64,000 bases of DNA from an uncultured Methanoregula sp. (GCF_963677065.1 NZ_OY781872.1:2537419-2601418), one strand, 5' to 3'. Numbered from the stretch's first letter, positions 26,644 to 35,926 are shown. Numbers and translations are program-made. Notes: generated by a model from the letters alone, not told the origin.

Positions 26644-27534
26644 ATGACAACCTCAACAATGAAAAATGCAAAGATGTACTGGATTCAGGCTATTACCCCG
26701 CTCCATGTCGGGGCAGGAAAAGGAGTCGGCTTTATCGATATGCCGATCATGCGCGAGAAGGTGACGACGTGGCCGATCGTTCCCGGCTCAGCAGTGAAAG
26801 GTGTGTTGCGGGATCATTTCAAAACCGCAATGAAGAAAGAGACGAACCTGATTGATGCTGCATTCGGTAAGGCTGGCCTTGATGTCGAATCGAATGCCGG
26901 AGCGCTGGTCCTGACGGATGCGCACATTGTCTGTATGCCGGTCCGCAGCCTGTACGGCACATTTGCCTATGTCACGAGCCCTATGGTTCTTGAGCGCCTG
27001 AAACGCGATCTTGCCGTGACCGGTTACACGGGTCTTCCCGACACCCCCACTTCGTCCGACAAGGAGGCATATTGTCCCGTGAAATCGGTAATAAATGACG
27101 GAGAGAAAATTTTTCTTGAGGACCTTGATCTGTCTGCAAAACCGGATGGTGAGCGGACCGGCAAATGGGCCGAAAAATTATCTGCAATACTATTCACCGA
27201 TCCAACCTGGCAGGCAATTTTCAAGGAAAGATTCGTCATCGTTTCAGACAATTGTTTCAACTTCCTTGCCGAGCACGGGACTGATATCGCCGCCCGAGTA
27301 CGGATCAATGACGAGAGAAAAATCGTGGAGAAAGGCGCGCTCTGGTACGAAGAATCCCTGCCCTCGGAAGCAATCCTTGCCGGTATAGCGTGGTGCGACC
27401 GCATCTATGGGGGTAAAGAGATAACCCCAGAAAAAATTTTTGCGGAGTGCTGCACCAGCGATCTCGATCTCCAGATCGGGGGGAAAGCGAATGTCGGGAA
27501 AGGCCGTGTACGGTGCCGGTTTACTCAGGGATGA
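26644..27534 (+). CDS. cmr4: Type III-B backbone protein Cmr4 (Cas7)
   Basis: A 296-residue Cas7 that forms the helical backbone and cuts target RNA at six-base intervals. The N-terminal motif ITPLHVGAGKG leads to IDMPIMRE, in which the aspartate is the expected catalytic residue, and VPGSAVKGVLRDHF follows. The C-terminus shows IGGKANVGKGRVRC. All key positions look intact, so target RNA cleavage is expected. It lies 20 bases after cmr3. Confidence 0.92.
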   Translation: MTTSTMKNAKMYWIQAITPLHVGAGKGVGFIDMPIMREKVTTWPIVPGSAVKGVLRDHFKTAMKKETNLIDAAFGKAGLDVESNAGALVLTDAHIVCMPVRSLYGTFAYVTSPMVLERLKRDLAVTGYTGLPDTPTSSDKEAYCPVKSVINDGEKIFLEDLDLSAKPDGERTGKWAEKLSAILFTDPTWQAIFKERFVIVSDNCFNFLAEHGTDIAARVRINDERKIVEKGALWYEESLPSEAILAGIAWCDRIYGGKEITPEKIFAECCTSDLDLQIGGKANVGKGRVRCRFTQG

Positions 27535-27538
27535 TTTT

Positions 27539-27919
27539 ATGTCGGAAGAAAAGATCCTGACAAAAAACCAGATCCGGGCTGAAATTGCATATGATTGTGT
27601 GAACAAAAAGGTCCACAAGGATGCGGATATATCTCAAAAAGAAGAAGAGAGAAAATACCTCCAGCTTGCCCGGAGTTTCCCGGCCCTTGTGCATACCTGC
27701 GGTCTTGTCCAGGCAGTTGCGTTTGTTACTGCCAAGGAGAAAGATACCGGTAAAGATTATTTACGGCACCTTGAGACAATCATGCCCCTTGTTCCGGAAA
27801 CCCTGGTAAAAAAGAGCCGGACCGCACCCCTGCTTGAATACCAGCGTCTCACCCGCGACGCCATGGACTCTGCTACATGGCTCAAACGTTATGCGGAGAC
27901 GCTGCTGAAGGAGAGTTGA
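27539..27919 (+). CDS. cmr5: Type III-B small subunit Cmr5 (Cas11)
   Basis: A 126-residue helical protein that lines the target-RNA groove of the Cmr complex. The start at 27539 is chosen because AGGGATGA (27528-27535) lies just ahead and it follows the cmr4 stop by four bases; a longer frame begins inside cmr4. Family features: ARSFPALVHTCGLVQAVAF and YLRHLETIM. Confidence 0.88.
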   Translation: MSEEKILTKNQIRAEIAYDCVNKKVHKDADISQKEEERKYLQLARSFPALVHTCGLVQAVAFVTAKEKDTGKDYLRHLETIMPLVPETLVKKSRTAPLLEYQRLTRDAMDSATWLKRYAETLLKES

Positions 27920-27921
27920 GT

Positions 27922-28890
27922 ATGGCACAGGCATGCAGGGATGAAATCAAGAAATTGTGGCGGGAGTATTCCCTGCCCAATGGTGCAAATGCATCCCTTA
28001 TCCGTGATCGGTTCCTCCTTTATGATGTCAATGACAAGGATAAAGACAAAGACAAAACTCATGGTGTCGAGGCGAAAAAAGGTCTGTATGCAGCAATGCA
28101 CAACGCGATGGTACCTGCTGCAAGACCATATGGTGCAGCATTCGAGCGATACATTACTTCCCTTGACTCTTTCGGTAACCAGGGAAATTTCGAGACACTG
28201 GGCCGTCTGGTTATCGGCCTTGGGAGCGAGAATGTCCTTGAGACCGGGATCACGCTTCACCACACATATGGTACACCCGTTATTCCCGGGAGCGCACTGA
28301 AAGGACTTGCATCGCATTATTGCGATCAGGTCTGGGGAGCTGATGAAAGCAACGTATCGTTCAGGAAAAATAACGAATACCACAATCAGCTCTTTGGGAC
28401 AAATGACGATTCCGGCCATATCGTCTTCCATGATGCATGGATTACTCCGGAAAGTCTGAAACGATCGCTCAAACGGGATATCATGACTCCTCACCATGGA
28501 GATTATTACTCTGGAAAAGATGATGCCCCAACCGATTTCGATGAGCCAAATCCCATTTCGTTCCTTTCCCTCAGCGGAATTTTCCACATTGCTGTGACCT
28601 GTGACATCCAGGATGCAAATGGAAAAGAGTGGGAAAAACTCGCGTTCCAGATCCTGTCAGAAGCTCTCTGTAACTGGGGGATTGGGGGGAAGACAAGTGC
28701 AGGGTATGGCAGACTGGTGAAAATTGAGGGGGTGCCGCCGGAAGTGAAAAAACCGGCTTCACCCAACTCGCCCGGGAATGTTACCATTGCCGGGAACCCC
28801 TATCATCCGGGAAATAAGAAATACAACCAATTTCCTCAATCGGGGAACTCGCAACAGGGGAAGTACGGGCCGTCCTATCCAAAGCAATAA
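27922..28890 (+). CDS. cmr6: Type III-B RAMP protein Cmr6 (Cas7-like)
   Basis: A 322-residue Cmr6 that sits next to Cmr1 at the 3' end of the crRNA. The core has GLGSENVLETGITLHHTYG followed by VIPGSALKGLASHY, and the C-terminal loop IGGKTSAGYGRLVKI, both typical. The start at 27922 follows AAGGAG with six-base spacing and lies two bases after the cmr5 stop. The last 45 residues are a P/N/G/Q-rich tail of low complexity, which is unusual. Confidence 0.9.
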   Translation: MAQACRDEIKKLWREYSLPNGANASLIRDRFLLYDVNDKDKDKDKTHGVEAKKGLYAAMHNAMVPAARPYGAAFERYITSLDSFGNQGNFETLGRLVIGLGSENVLETGITLHHTYGTPVIPGSALKGLASHYCDQVWGADESNVSFRKNNEYHNQLFGTNDDSGHIVFHDAWITPESLKRSLKRDIMTPHHGDYYSGKDDAPTDFDEPNPISFLSLSGIFHIAVTCDIQDANGKEWEKLAFQILSEALCNWGIGGKTSAGYGRLVKIEGVPPEVKKPASPNSPGNVTIAGNPYHPGNKKYNQFPQSGNSQQGKYGPSYPKQ

Positions 28891-28902
28891 TAGGTGACCG
28901 TC

Positions 28903-30141
28903 ATGAAAACCCTTGTCTGCCTTATCAGCAAGCAACACATCCCCAACCTCCTGACGGTAAAAACGATCAGGCCGAACAATCTTGTGCTGCTGGTGACGTC
29001 CGGCATGAAGAGCAATGCTGATTGGTTCCTCCTAGCCCTGGCTGCCGGAGGACTTGACTATTCACAAAAAACGAAGTTCGTCAATATCCGGAAAGAGAAC
29101 TCGGTTACCGAGACGATGAGTGCTTTGAATGCAGCCCATGAAGAACGGCCCGATGACGAGTGGATTGTCAATATCACTGGCGGGACCAAACCGATGAGTA
29201 TCGGGGCTTACGAGTTTGCAAAGGAAAAACAGATCACTGCGCTCTATATTGTGGAAAGCGACCAGTACACGGCAACCGATCTATTACTGGGAAAGTATGT
29301 CCCTCTTGGGGACCAGCATGTTTCTGCCTTTGAATTCCTGGAAGGGTACGGCTACGGCATACGGAACGCAAACGATCTTATTCGGCAGAACCAGCGGGCT
29401 TATGAGCTCATGGATCTCAGCGTGTTGCTGACCGCACATCATAAGAATGAAAATGTCCGGAAGGTTTTGTCCCGACTCCAGTACCTCAAAGAAGAGAAGA
29501 AGAAAGCATCAGAGCGGAGATGGGAAAAGGAAGGTCTCATTCTAACCGGTGAAGAACGGTTATGGATCGACAACAGTGCGCTGCGGGAGCGGATCTGTTC
29601 CGCTTTCGGCTTGCAGGATTCTAACCGGGTAATTTCCGGTCATCTTGAACGGCAGGCTGTCGAGTTCCTGACCGGCAGGTGGCTGGAATATTTCATATAC
29701 GGACTCCTTGTGCCGTTCGTTCCCGCTTTGGTACGCTGTCTCCAGGTGGGACTTACAACCGGACAGCCAAGGGCGGGTGGGAGCAACGAATTTGATATTT
29801 CGTTCATGACTGAACGTTCGCTCTGTATCGTCGAATGCAAGACCGGTTCACAGGCACATGATGCCAAGGGCAACGATGTTCTGTACAAGATGGAGGCCAT
29901 CAAAGCGGGACTCGGTGCCCTACGGGTCAGGGCATTCATCGCAACAACATCGCCAAACATTATCGATCCCCGCACGGGGGATACAAGTGAAGCTCTGAAA
30001 AACCGGGCCAGTAACTATGGCTGCACGATAATTAATGGCGAGATGCTGAAAGAATGGGCTTCGCTGTATCTCGTACGCGATCCCCTACTGAATATAAAAG
30101 TTGCCGATATGTTCAAGCTGAAAAGTTTCGCAGCATCGTAA
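28903..30141 (+). CDS. Card1/Can2-like CARF nuclease (DUF1887 type)
   Basis: A 412-residue predicted effector. Residues 1-140 form a CARF domain (KTLVCLISKQHIPN at the start and the ligand loop WIVNITGGTKPMS). A helical linker and a winged-helix-like region follow. The C-terminus is a PD-(D/E)xK nuclease: the aspartate in NEFDISFM and the E-x-K in CIVECKTG, with a later RAFIATTS strand. Family knowledge: Card1/Can2 nucleases are switched on by cyclic tetra-adenylate and cut single-stranded nucleic acid or nick DNA. The start at 28903 is preferred because AGGTGA lies five bases ahead. It is the main predicted killing arm of this system, since Cmr2 lacks HD. Confidence 0.8.
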   Translation: MKTLVCLISKQHIPNLLTVKTIRPNNLVLLVTSGMKSNADWFLLALAAGGLDYSQKTKFVNIRKENSVTETMSALNAAHEERPDDEWIVNITGGTKPMSIGAYEFAKEKQITALYIVESDQYTATDLLLGKYVPLGDQHVSAFEFLEGYGYGIRNANDLIRQNQRAYELMDLSVLLTAHHKNENVRKVLSRLQYLKEEKKKASERRWEKEGLILTGEERLWIDNSALRERICSAFGLQDSNRVISGHLERQAVEFLTGRWLEYFIYGLLVPFVPALVRCLQVGLTTGQPRAGGSNEFDISFMTERSLCIVECKTGSQAHDAKGNDVLYKMEAIKAGLGALRVRAFIATTSPNIIDPRTGDTSEALKNRASNYGCTIINGEMLKEWASLYLVRDPLLNIKVADMFKLKSFAAS

Positions 30142-30280
30142 CCATTCTCTCTTTTTGCCTTCCCGAAGCGACGATTCGGCTTTCTGGAGGCCATTGCTTT
30201 TCAGACAACCGTTCTTTTCTGGCACTATTGGCAGCACACCGGTTAAGACGCCAGTTTTGGATTTTAGAGTGGGTAAACCT

Positions 30281-31279
30281 ATGACCATCTGTTGTATTAC
30301 CGGCTACGGCAAACGTATCCGGAACGAGAAAGGGCTGATCGTGATCGATCCGCTTGTACAGGAAAAAGAAGAATCAACAAAAACGGTTCTCAACCCGGAA
30401 GATCTCACCCTTATCATGATCTCCGGCAATCATGGGATCTCGACGAGCGCGATCCGGATCCTGCTGAGTCAAGGTATCGAAATGGTCCTTCTGGACGATC
30501 GTTGCATGCCGTCGGGCTTTCTTTTTCCCTGTGCCAAATGTTCGATGATTGAGAATGCCGCGTGGCAATCAGGTATTCCGGAGAAGAGACGGGTACTGAT
30601 AGCACGGGCGATCGTGGGACAGGCAATCCATAACAAGCTGGGCCTGCTCTCAAGCGTGTGGAAGAATGCCAAATTAGGGGATTGCCCTGTGAGCGCCGAA
30701 CTCTCACGGTTTGCTGACCGGGCGAAGAAGACGGAATCTCTTGCCGACCTTCTCGGGATCGAGGGGATGGCAACCCGCATGTATTACCGGGCGCTGACTG
30801 AGATCATCCCGAAACCGTTCGGGTTCCATGGCCGGACCCGTCACCCACCCCGGGACCCGGTGAACTCGCTGATGAGTTACGGGTACGGGATCCTGTACGG
30901 CGTTATACGGACTTCGCTCATCAAAGCAAAACTCAGCCCATTTTACGGAGTGCTGCACGCAGATTACCGGAAGCAGGAGCCGCTCGTGTACGATTTCATC
31001 GAAGAGTTCCGGCAGCCGATCGTTGATCGGACAGTGCTGACGCTGATCAACCGACAGCAGATCGATACTTCTCAGTTCAGTATAACTCCGGAAGGTTGCA
31101 GGATCCAATCAGACCTGAAAAAATCTTATGCAGAAGCGGTTCTGGGCCGGCTGGATGCCCGCTATGAATATGCCGGGCAGCGACAGCCGTTTTCAGCAGT
31201 GATCGATGCGCAGGCACAGCTGCTTTCAGCGGCCATGCTGAAACAAAAAGCCTACCGGCCGTTTGCATACCGTTCATAA
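30281..31279 (+). CDS. cas1: CRISPR integrase Cas1
   Basis: A 332-residue Cas1 that integrates new spacers with Cas2. Active-site positions are present: glutamate in IEGMATRMYY, histidine in FYGVLHADY and aspartate/glutamate in VYDFIEEFRQP. The ATG at 30281 starts the conserved region (MTICCITGYG); a longer frame upstream has no family similarity. The 139-base gap before it has a small hairpin (CCGAA/TTCGG, near 30163-30179), so cas1-cas2 may have separate expression from the effector genes. The last 64 bases are duplicated at 35409-35472. Confidence 0.93.
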   Translation: MTICCITGYGKRIRNEKGLIVIDPLVQEKEESTKTVLNPEDLTLIMISGNHGISTSAIRILLSQGIEMVLLDDRCMPSGFLFPCAKCSMIENAAWQSGIPEKRRVLIARAIVGQAIHNKLGLLSSVWKNAKLGDCPVSAELSRFADRAKKTESLADLLGIEGMATRMYYRALTEIIPKPFGFHGRTRHPPRDPVNSLMSYGYGILYGVIRTSLIKAKLSPFYGVLHADYRKQEPLVYDFIEEFRQPIVDRTVLTLINRQQIDTSQFSITPEGCRIQSDLKKSYAEAVLGRLDARYEYAGQRQPFSAVIDAQAQLLSAAMLKQKAYRPFAYRS

Positions 31280-31298
31280 CTAACAAGGATGTGAATTG

Positions 31299-31586
31299 AT
31301 GAAGACTGCATTTGTCCTGGTATGTTATGATATCCAGGAGACAAAAACCCGCAACCGGCTCATTTATGTCCTGTTTGCCTATGGACTGTCCCGGGTACAG
31401 TATAGTGTCTTTTACGGGAATATCCCGCTGGCGAGGATCGGACTCATGACCCGACAGATACAACAGGATTTTCCAAAAGACACCGATAAGATCATGATCG
31501 TTCCCTTATGCAAAAACTGTGTTTCACGTCTGGTGCAGGTCCATGGGAAATTGCCAACAGAGCCACGATCTTTCATTGTAATTTAA
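31299..31586 (+). CDS. cas2: CRISPR adaptation protein Cas2
   Basis: A 95-residue Cas2 dimer subunit, scaffold for Cas1. It has the N-terminal strand FVLVCYDIQE with the conserved aspartate, a mid segment SRVQYSVFYGNI and the C-terminal PRSFIVI. The ATG at 31299 follows AAGGATGTGA. It directly abuts the first CRISPR leader. One frameshifted copy (35492-35778) and two shorter relics (40769-40899, 44092-44222) lie upstream of the other arrays, always next to a leader. Confidence 0.93.
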   Translation: MKTAFVLVCYDIQETKTRNRLIYVLFAYGLSRVQYSVFYGNIPLARIGLMTRQIQQDFPKDTDKIMIVPLCKNCVSRLVQVHGKLPTEPRSFIVI

Positions 31587-31735
31587 CAACAATTAAATAG
31601 ATAATTTTTTTTAAACCACCTCGGAGTTGCGCTGACCTTTATAAACCCTGAATGCCCGGATGGGTCAGCGCAATAACCCTGAAAATCCGGGGCTGGAGTA
31701 CAAAGCAAAAGGTATTTAGAACAAAAAAGCGCACT
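31587..31735 (+). promoter_or_regulatory. CRISPR leader 1
   Basis: A 149-base leader between cas2 and array 1. It contains a perfect 9-base inverted repeat, GCGCTGACC (31629-31637) and GGTCAGCGC (31663-31671), with a TATA-like TTTATAAACC between the arms. Then follow the conserved CCGGGGCTGG block and an A-rich end AACAAAAAAGCGCACT abutting the first repeat. The same layout recurs at 35779, 40900 and 44223. It probably holds the array promoter and the integration anchor. Confidence 0.8.
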
Positions 31736-32799
31736 GTTGCAACTAGACCCGGAATTAGAAGGGTATGAAAACCTATTATTGTCACTCCAAACATTGGACT
31801 ATCCTTAAGTTGCAACTAGACCCGGAATTAGAAGGGTATGAAAACTGGCTATTGCTAGCCCAATCACCCAATCAGGAATGTGTTGCAACTAGACCCGGAA
31901 TCAGAAGGGTATGAAAACAAACTATCCCCGTAAAATATACAAAAGCGTGTAGCATTTTTAGTTGCAACTAGACCCGGAATCAGAAGGGTATGAAAACCTC
32001 TCATTCCAAATAATCTCCATGAACGATAACCATTAGTTGCAACTAGACCCGAAATAAGAAGGGTATGAAAACATTATGATAGCATTACACACTCCGGGGT
32101 TATCCGGCAGTTGCAACTAGACCCGGAATTAGAAGGGTATGAAAACTGTTTTTCAACATGCGTCCATTGCTTGTTCAATCATGTTGCAACTAGACCCGGA
32201 ATTAGAAGGGTATGAAAACCCTTTTAATTATTTCTACAGAAGTGCTCATGGAATCGGTTGCAACTAGACCCGTAATTAGAAGGGTATGAAAACCATGACA
32301 AAAAGCTTCCACTTGACGCCCCATTAATGTTGCAACTAGACCCGGAATTAGAAGGGTATGAAAACTTCTCGATAATGAAAAACAACAGCAAAAACTCGAA
32401 GTTGCAACTAGACCCGTAATTAGAAGGGTATGAAAACAAGGCAGCCCCACAACAATAAATCACACACACTATGTTGCAACTAGACCCGGAGTTAGAAGGG
32501 TATGAAAATAGGGGCGTTCAAAAATCTTTCGTGCAATAGTTTAGGTTGCAACAAGACCCGGAATGAGAACGGAATGAAAACACTCAACGTCCTGTTTATT
32601 GCATTGGTGCTCTGTTGTTGCAACGAGACCCGGAATAAGAAGGATATAAAAACGACATATTGAAAGCCATGCTATCGACATGATAGGATGCAATTAGACC
32701 CGGTATCAGAAGGGTATGAAAACCAAGGGCGATGTGACGTACTCGGAACCTTTTTGGAATGAATGGAACTCTTAACCCGGAATTAAAAGGGTATAAAAC
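31736..32799 (+). CRISPR. CRISPR array 1a, 15 repeats
   Basis: 37-base repeats starting GTTGCAACTAGACCC and ending GGGTATGAAAAC, with spacers of 33-42 bases. Repeat starts: 31736, 31809, 31882, 31961, 32036, 32110, 32183, 32257, 32329, 32401, 32473, 32545, 32617, 32687 and a decayed one at about 32763-32799. Leader-proximal repeats are nearly identical; those from 32545 onward carry several substitutions, as expected for the old end. Three old spacers (32510-32544, 32654-32686 and the one from 32724) also occur in array 2a. Transcription is predicted on the plus strand. Confidence 0.95.
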
Positions 32800-33007
32800 T
32801 CTTCAACGGTTTTCAAAATCATCTACTGATTTTTCCAAGGGAATTTTTTCTGAAAAAAGCAGGACCGAAGTCAGATAAAATCCGGATCTATCCATCCTGA
32901 ACGTGATGAGTTTTTGGATACTCAAATTCCGGTGAAGTGACGTGCAACGCCCGGAAACTCCGGGGCTGGGCATTAAACAAAATGTATATAGAGCAAAAAA
33001 GCGCACT
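32800..33007 (+). promoter_or_regulatory. Decayed internal CRISPR leader
   Basis: Bases about 32950-33007 keep the leader pattern (ACTCCGGGGCTGG, then AACAAAATGTATATAGAGC and AAAAAAGCGCACTG) but the dyad is gone. It separates arrays 1a and 1b, so 1b was once led by its own leader. An almost identical relic lies at 36774-36979 in the duplicated locus. Confidence 0.6.
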
Positions 33008-33478
33008 GTGCATTATCACCCGAAACGAGAAGGGTATGAAAACTGTGTAGGTTCGCGTCTGTTCCTTTGAGTTTTAAGGACCGAAACCATTATTTGTCAA
33101 AATGGGTATGGGAATTTTTACATCGTTGATACGATTGCATTTAGCCCACCCGAATAATGTCACCTGGGATCAGTAGGGTATGAAAACTTTCGAACTTCCT
33201 CTCGGTTCTTCGTGACCAAATAAGTTGCAACATCACCCGGTATCAGAAGGGTATGAAAACTGGTGATCTGCAACTTTATCCTTCTTCATTACATGTTGCA
33301 ACTTGACCCGAAATCAGAAGGGTATGAAAACTTCTTTTGGTAGGACTAATTTTCCTATTTGTATGTTGCAACTAGACCCGGAATAAGAAGGGTATGAAAA
33401 CACTCCTTCGAGATTTTCCTGGAATTTCGGGTTGTTCTTGTCTTGCAACTAGACACGTAATCAGAAGGGTATGAAAAC
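33008..33478 (+). CRISPR. CRISPR array 1b, 6 repeats, two degenerate
   Basis: Repeat starts: 33008 (degenerate), about 33152 (degenerate), 33224, 33295, 33365 and 33442. Between the first two lies a segment of more than 100 bases (33044-33151) that is also present in array 2b with point changes; it is too long for one spacer and has lost internal repeats. The intact repeats share the 1a consensus but carry more substitutions. It follows a decayed leader, so new acquisition here is unlikely. Confidence 0.85.
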
Positions 33479-33600
33479 AGACCCTGCAATAGTATGCCGA
33501 TGTCCATGATCAGGAGCGTGCGCGTAAGTAGTGTCAGTTCGGGCCGCGCTGTTCTTATCTGAATATCATGAATGGAACAAACTTATTCGGACGTGATTGA

Positions 33601-34566
33601 ATGGGAAAACGGGTGAATTGGCGTCCTCACGAGGCAGAATTACAGATTCTTTGTGATGACCTTATTGAAGGGCGCGTTTCCTACGATGCAATAAAAGAAA
33701 GACTCGCGTCAATATTTGGACCTGCAAAAAAGATTCTCGGCGTCGATGCCCGACTTCGCGCATTCCTTGAATTCCTTTTCATGAAGTCCCAGGGTCCGTA
33801 TTCACCATATTTCATGAAATATTCGCACATCATCCTGATGATCATCCGGCGATCAAGTCCTTTGAGACAGAACCTGAACGAATACGGTGCGCACACAATA
33901 GGAAATATGATTCTGGATGGAAGAGGACACTGGAAATTTGTCATCTCTGATTTCAACGAGCTTTCCAGTATCCTTGAATTCTGGCTCCAGTGCGGGCTTC
34001 ATCCCCAAACGCCCCGATCAGTTTTTGATGCAATCCAAAATAAAAATGAGATCCGTTTCCGAATCGAGAGGCTGGATGGCGCGGTCCTTATCAGGCTGAC
34101 AAATATATTCCCGATGTTTAAGGATGAATTTTTCCCGACCGATGTGGATTTCAATTGTTTGCGAAGGAAAGAACCTGAACCATTTAAAAAATATTATCAG
34201 GATATTATCCAGGAATATTATTCACAGGGAAAAAGTATTGATGACATCATCGACAGAGAGAACCAGCGTTCCGAGGAAACTCTTGTTTACAGGAATCAGT
34301 TTTTGACGTTTTTGGTAAAAACACGTCATAATTTCCAATGCCAGATATGTGCCGCAGGTGATCCCGCAACAAATCCTTCGGGGATTGAGGTCCATCATAT
34401 CATCCGGCTCGCAGATCGAGGGAAGGATCATTCAGGCAATATGATTGTGACATGCGATTATCACCATAAAGAGATTCACGACGGAAAGATCATACTTGAA
34501 AAAGGAGATGAAGATACCATTGCAATCAGAAGTAATGGGAGGCTTTTTTTCACGGATTCAAATTAA
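33601..34566 (+). CDS. HNH endonuclease between CRISPR arrays
   Basis: A 321-residue protein. The C-terminal 80 residues form an HNH nuclease: CQIC, GIEVHHIIRLADRG (HH), HSGNMIVTCDYHH (asparagine and second metal pair) and HKEIHDG. The N-terminal 230 residues have no family I recognise; they are helical and include a stretch FLEFLFMKSQGPYSPYF. It is AT-richer than the cas genes. It stands alone between arrays 1b and 2a, not in an operon. It may be a restriction-type or phage-defence nuclease carried in the locus, or a homing-type nuclease; the sequence does not decide. Confidence 0.65.
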   Translation: MGKRVNWRPHEAELQILCDDLIEGRVSYDAIKERLASIFGPAKKILGVDARLRAFLEFLFMKSQGPYSPYFMKYSHIILMIIRRSSPLRQNLNEYGAHTIGNMILDGRGHWKFVISDFNELSSILEFWLQCGLHPQTPRSVFDAIQNKNEIRFRIERLDGAVLIRLTNIFPMFKDEFFPTDVDFNCLRRKEPEPFKKYYQDIIQEYYSQGKSIDDIIDRENQRSEETLVYRNQFLTFLVKTRHNFQCQICAAGDPATNPSGIEVHHIIRLADRGKDHSGNMIVTCDYHHKEIHDGKIILEKGDEDTIAIRSNGRLFFTDSN

Positions 34567-34617
34567 TTACTTACAAATCTTTTCTGCCGCCGGATGGCGT
34601 TAACATTAATCGCAGCG

Positions 34618-34713
34618 ACCCGGAAAATCCGGGGCTGGATTGAAAAGCAAAAGATTTTAGAACAAAAAAGCGCACTGTTGAAACAACACCCGGAATCAGA
34701 AGGATATAACACC
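34618..34713 (+). CRISPR. CRISPR leader relic with one degenerate repeat
   Basis: Bases 34618-34676 match leader 3' halves (AAAATCCGGGGCTGG, AGCAAAAGATTTTAG, AAAAAAGCGCACT). They abut one repeat-like unit at 34677-34713 that begins GTTGAAACAACACCCGGAAT and has lost the GAAAAC end. There is no second repeat, so this is the remains of another leader-array unit. Confidence 0.6.
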
Positions 34714-35408
34714 AGCAAATGATCCTTATTGCCAAGTAATCTCTGTTTTAATCTGATTATTTCCTGGCAACTCAAAAAGAAAACTGAAAATTAAACATCA
34801 TGGTAAAATAAAATCCCGGGTTTTCGAAATTATTAAAAAGTAATAACAAATATCCGATTATTATAGTCCCTGAAAATCTCTATTCTTTTTTGCTTGCTAA
34901 ATAGATCAACAAAATACCAAACCCAATTCCACCCAATGAGACGATTCCTCCAATAAATAAATCCCCGGAACAGGATATAAAATATCCAATAAGACAGGTT
35001 ATGACAACTATTACAACCGCAAATATACACTGTTCATATGCATTGATTTTCATCCACCTCCCATGTTATGTTGTGAGTTCCAAAAACGATAGCGACATTC
35101 GGGTGAAATCCTCTCAAATATCCGTTTCCCGAGCAAGTCAATTATTTCACGGACAATAAAGGGTATAACTTTCTTCGATATATAATCTTTTAAATATTTT
35201 TATTGGTTTCTGAATTCCCAAGACGTCGCAACTACAGGAGATTGTTAATATTTCAAAGATGTTTTAGAAGAGGAATCATTTCTTCTTCGAATTGTCTGTA
35301 ACGTCATTATATGGAGATTGAGTCAGATTCAGACAAATTCCAGATAGATTCGTTCTGATTGCGATGATTTTTTATCTTTTTTTTATTCATCAGTCGGGTC
35401 GGGCAACG
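34714..35408. other. Intergenic, AT-rich, no gene seen
   Basis: About 700 bases with low GC and no convincing open frame; short hydrophobic frames on the minus strand have no family features. It separates the HNH gene and leader relic from the duplicated cas1-cas2 fragment. Confidence 0.5.
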
Positions 35409-35472
35409 ACAGCTGCTTTCAGCGGCCATGCTGAAACAAAAAGCCTACCGGCCGTTTGCATACCGTTCATAA
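35409..35472 (+). pseudogene. Duplicated 3' end of cas1
   Basis: 64 bases match cas1 31216-31279 without visible difference up to the stop codon. It marks the left edge of the duplicated segment; the offset to the original is 4193 bases and stays constant into the cas2 copy. Confidence 0.85.
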
Positions 35473-35491
35473 CCAACAAGGATGTGAATTG

Positions 35492-35778
35492 ATGAAGACT
35501 GCATTTGTCCTGGTATGTTATGATATCCAGGAGACAAAACCCGCAACCGGCTCATTTATGTCCTGTTTGCGAATGGACTGTCCCGGGTCCAGTATAGTGT
35601 CTTTTACGGGAATATCCCGCTGGCGAGGATCGGACTCATGACCCGACAGATACAACAGGATTTTCCAAAAGACACCGATAAGATCATGATCGTTCCCTTA
35701 TGCAAAAACTGTGTTTCACTCCTGGTGCAGGTTCATGGGAAATTGCCAACAGAGCCACGATCTTTCATTGTAATTTAA
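35492..35778 (+). pseudogene. Frameshifted second copy of cas2
   Basis: Nearly identical to cas2 (31299-31586) but 287 rather than 288 bases. One A is missing in the run after GGAGAC (ACAAAACCCGC versus ACAAAAACCCGC), which shifts the frame after about 14 codons. A few substitutions are also present (GCGAATGG versus GCCTATGG). The reading frame ends early, so this copy is probably inactive. It still sits directly next to an intact leader and array 2. Confidence 0.85.
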
Positions 35779-35926
35779 CAATAATTAAATAGATAATTTT
35801 TTAAAACCACCTCGGAGTTGCGCTGACCTTAATAAACCCTGAGTGTCCGGATGGGTCAGCGAAATAACCTTGAAAATCCGGGGCTGGAGTACAAAGCAAA
35901 AGGTATTTAGAACAAAAAAGCGCACT
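35779..35926 (+). promoter_or_regulatory. CRISPR leader 2
   Basis: Near-copy of leader 1. Inverted repeat CGCTGACC (35821-35828) and GGTCAGCG (35854-35861); the ninth pair is lost by a C-to-A change. The TATA-like region reads TTAATAAACC. The CCGGGGCTGG block and AAAAAAGCGCACT end are intact. Confidence 0.8.

Noticed and set aside
30155..30280. N-terminal extension of Cas1
   Set aside because: No Cas1 similarity before MTICCITGYG; ATG 30281 fits the family length.
31587..31735. Leader dyad as a rho-independent-type terminator of cas2
   Set aside because: The dyad surrounds the TATA box, is not followed by a T run, and is conserved next to four arrays, three of which have no functional cas2.
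32202..32469. Minus-strand frames with repeated FHTLLIPGLVAT across the arrays
   Set aside because: These are translations of CRISPR repeats, not proteins.
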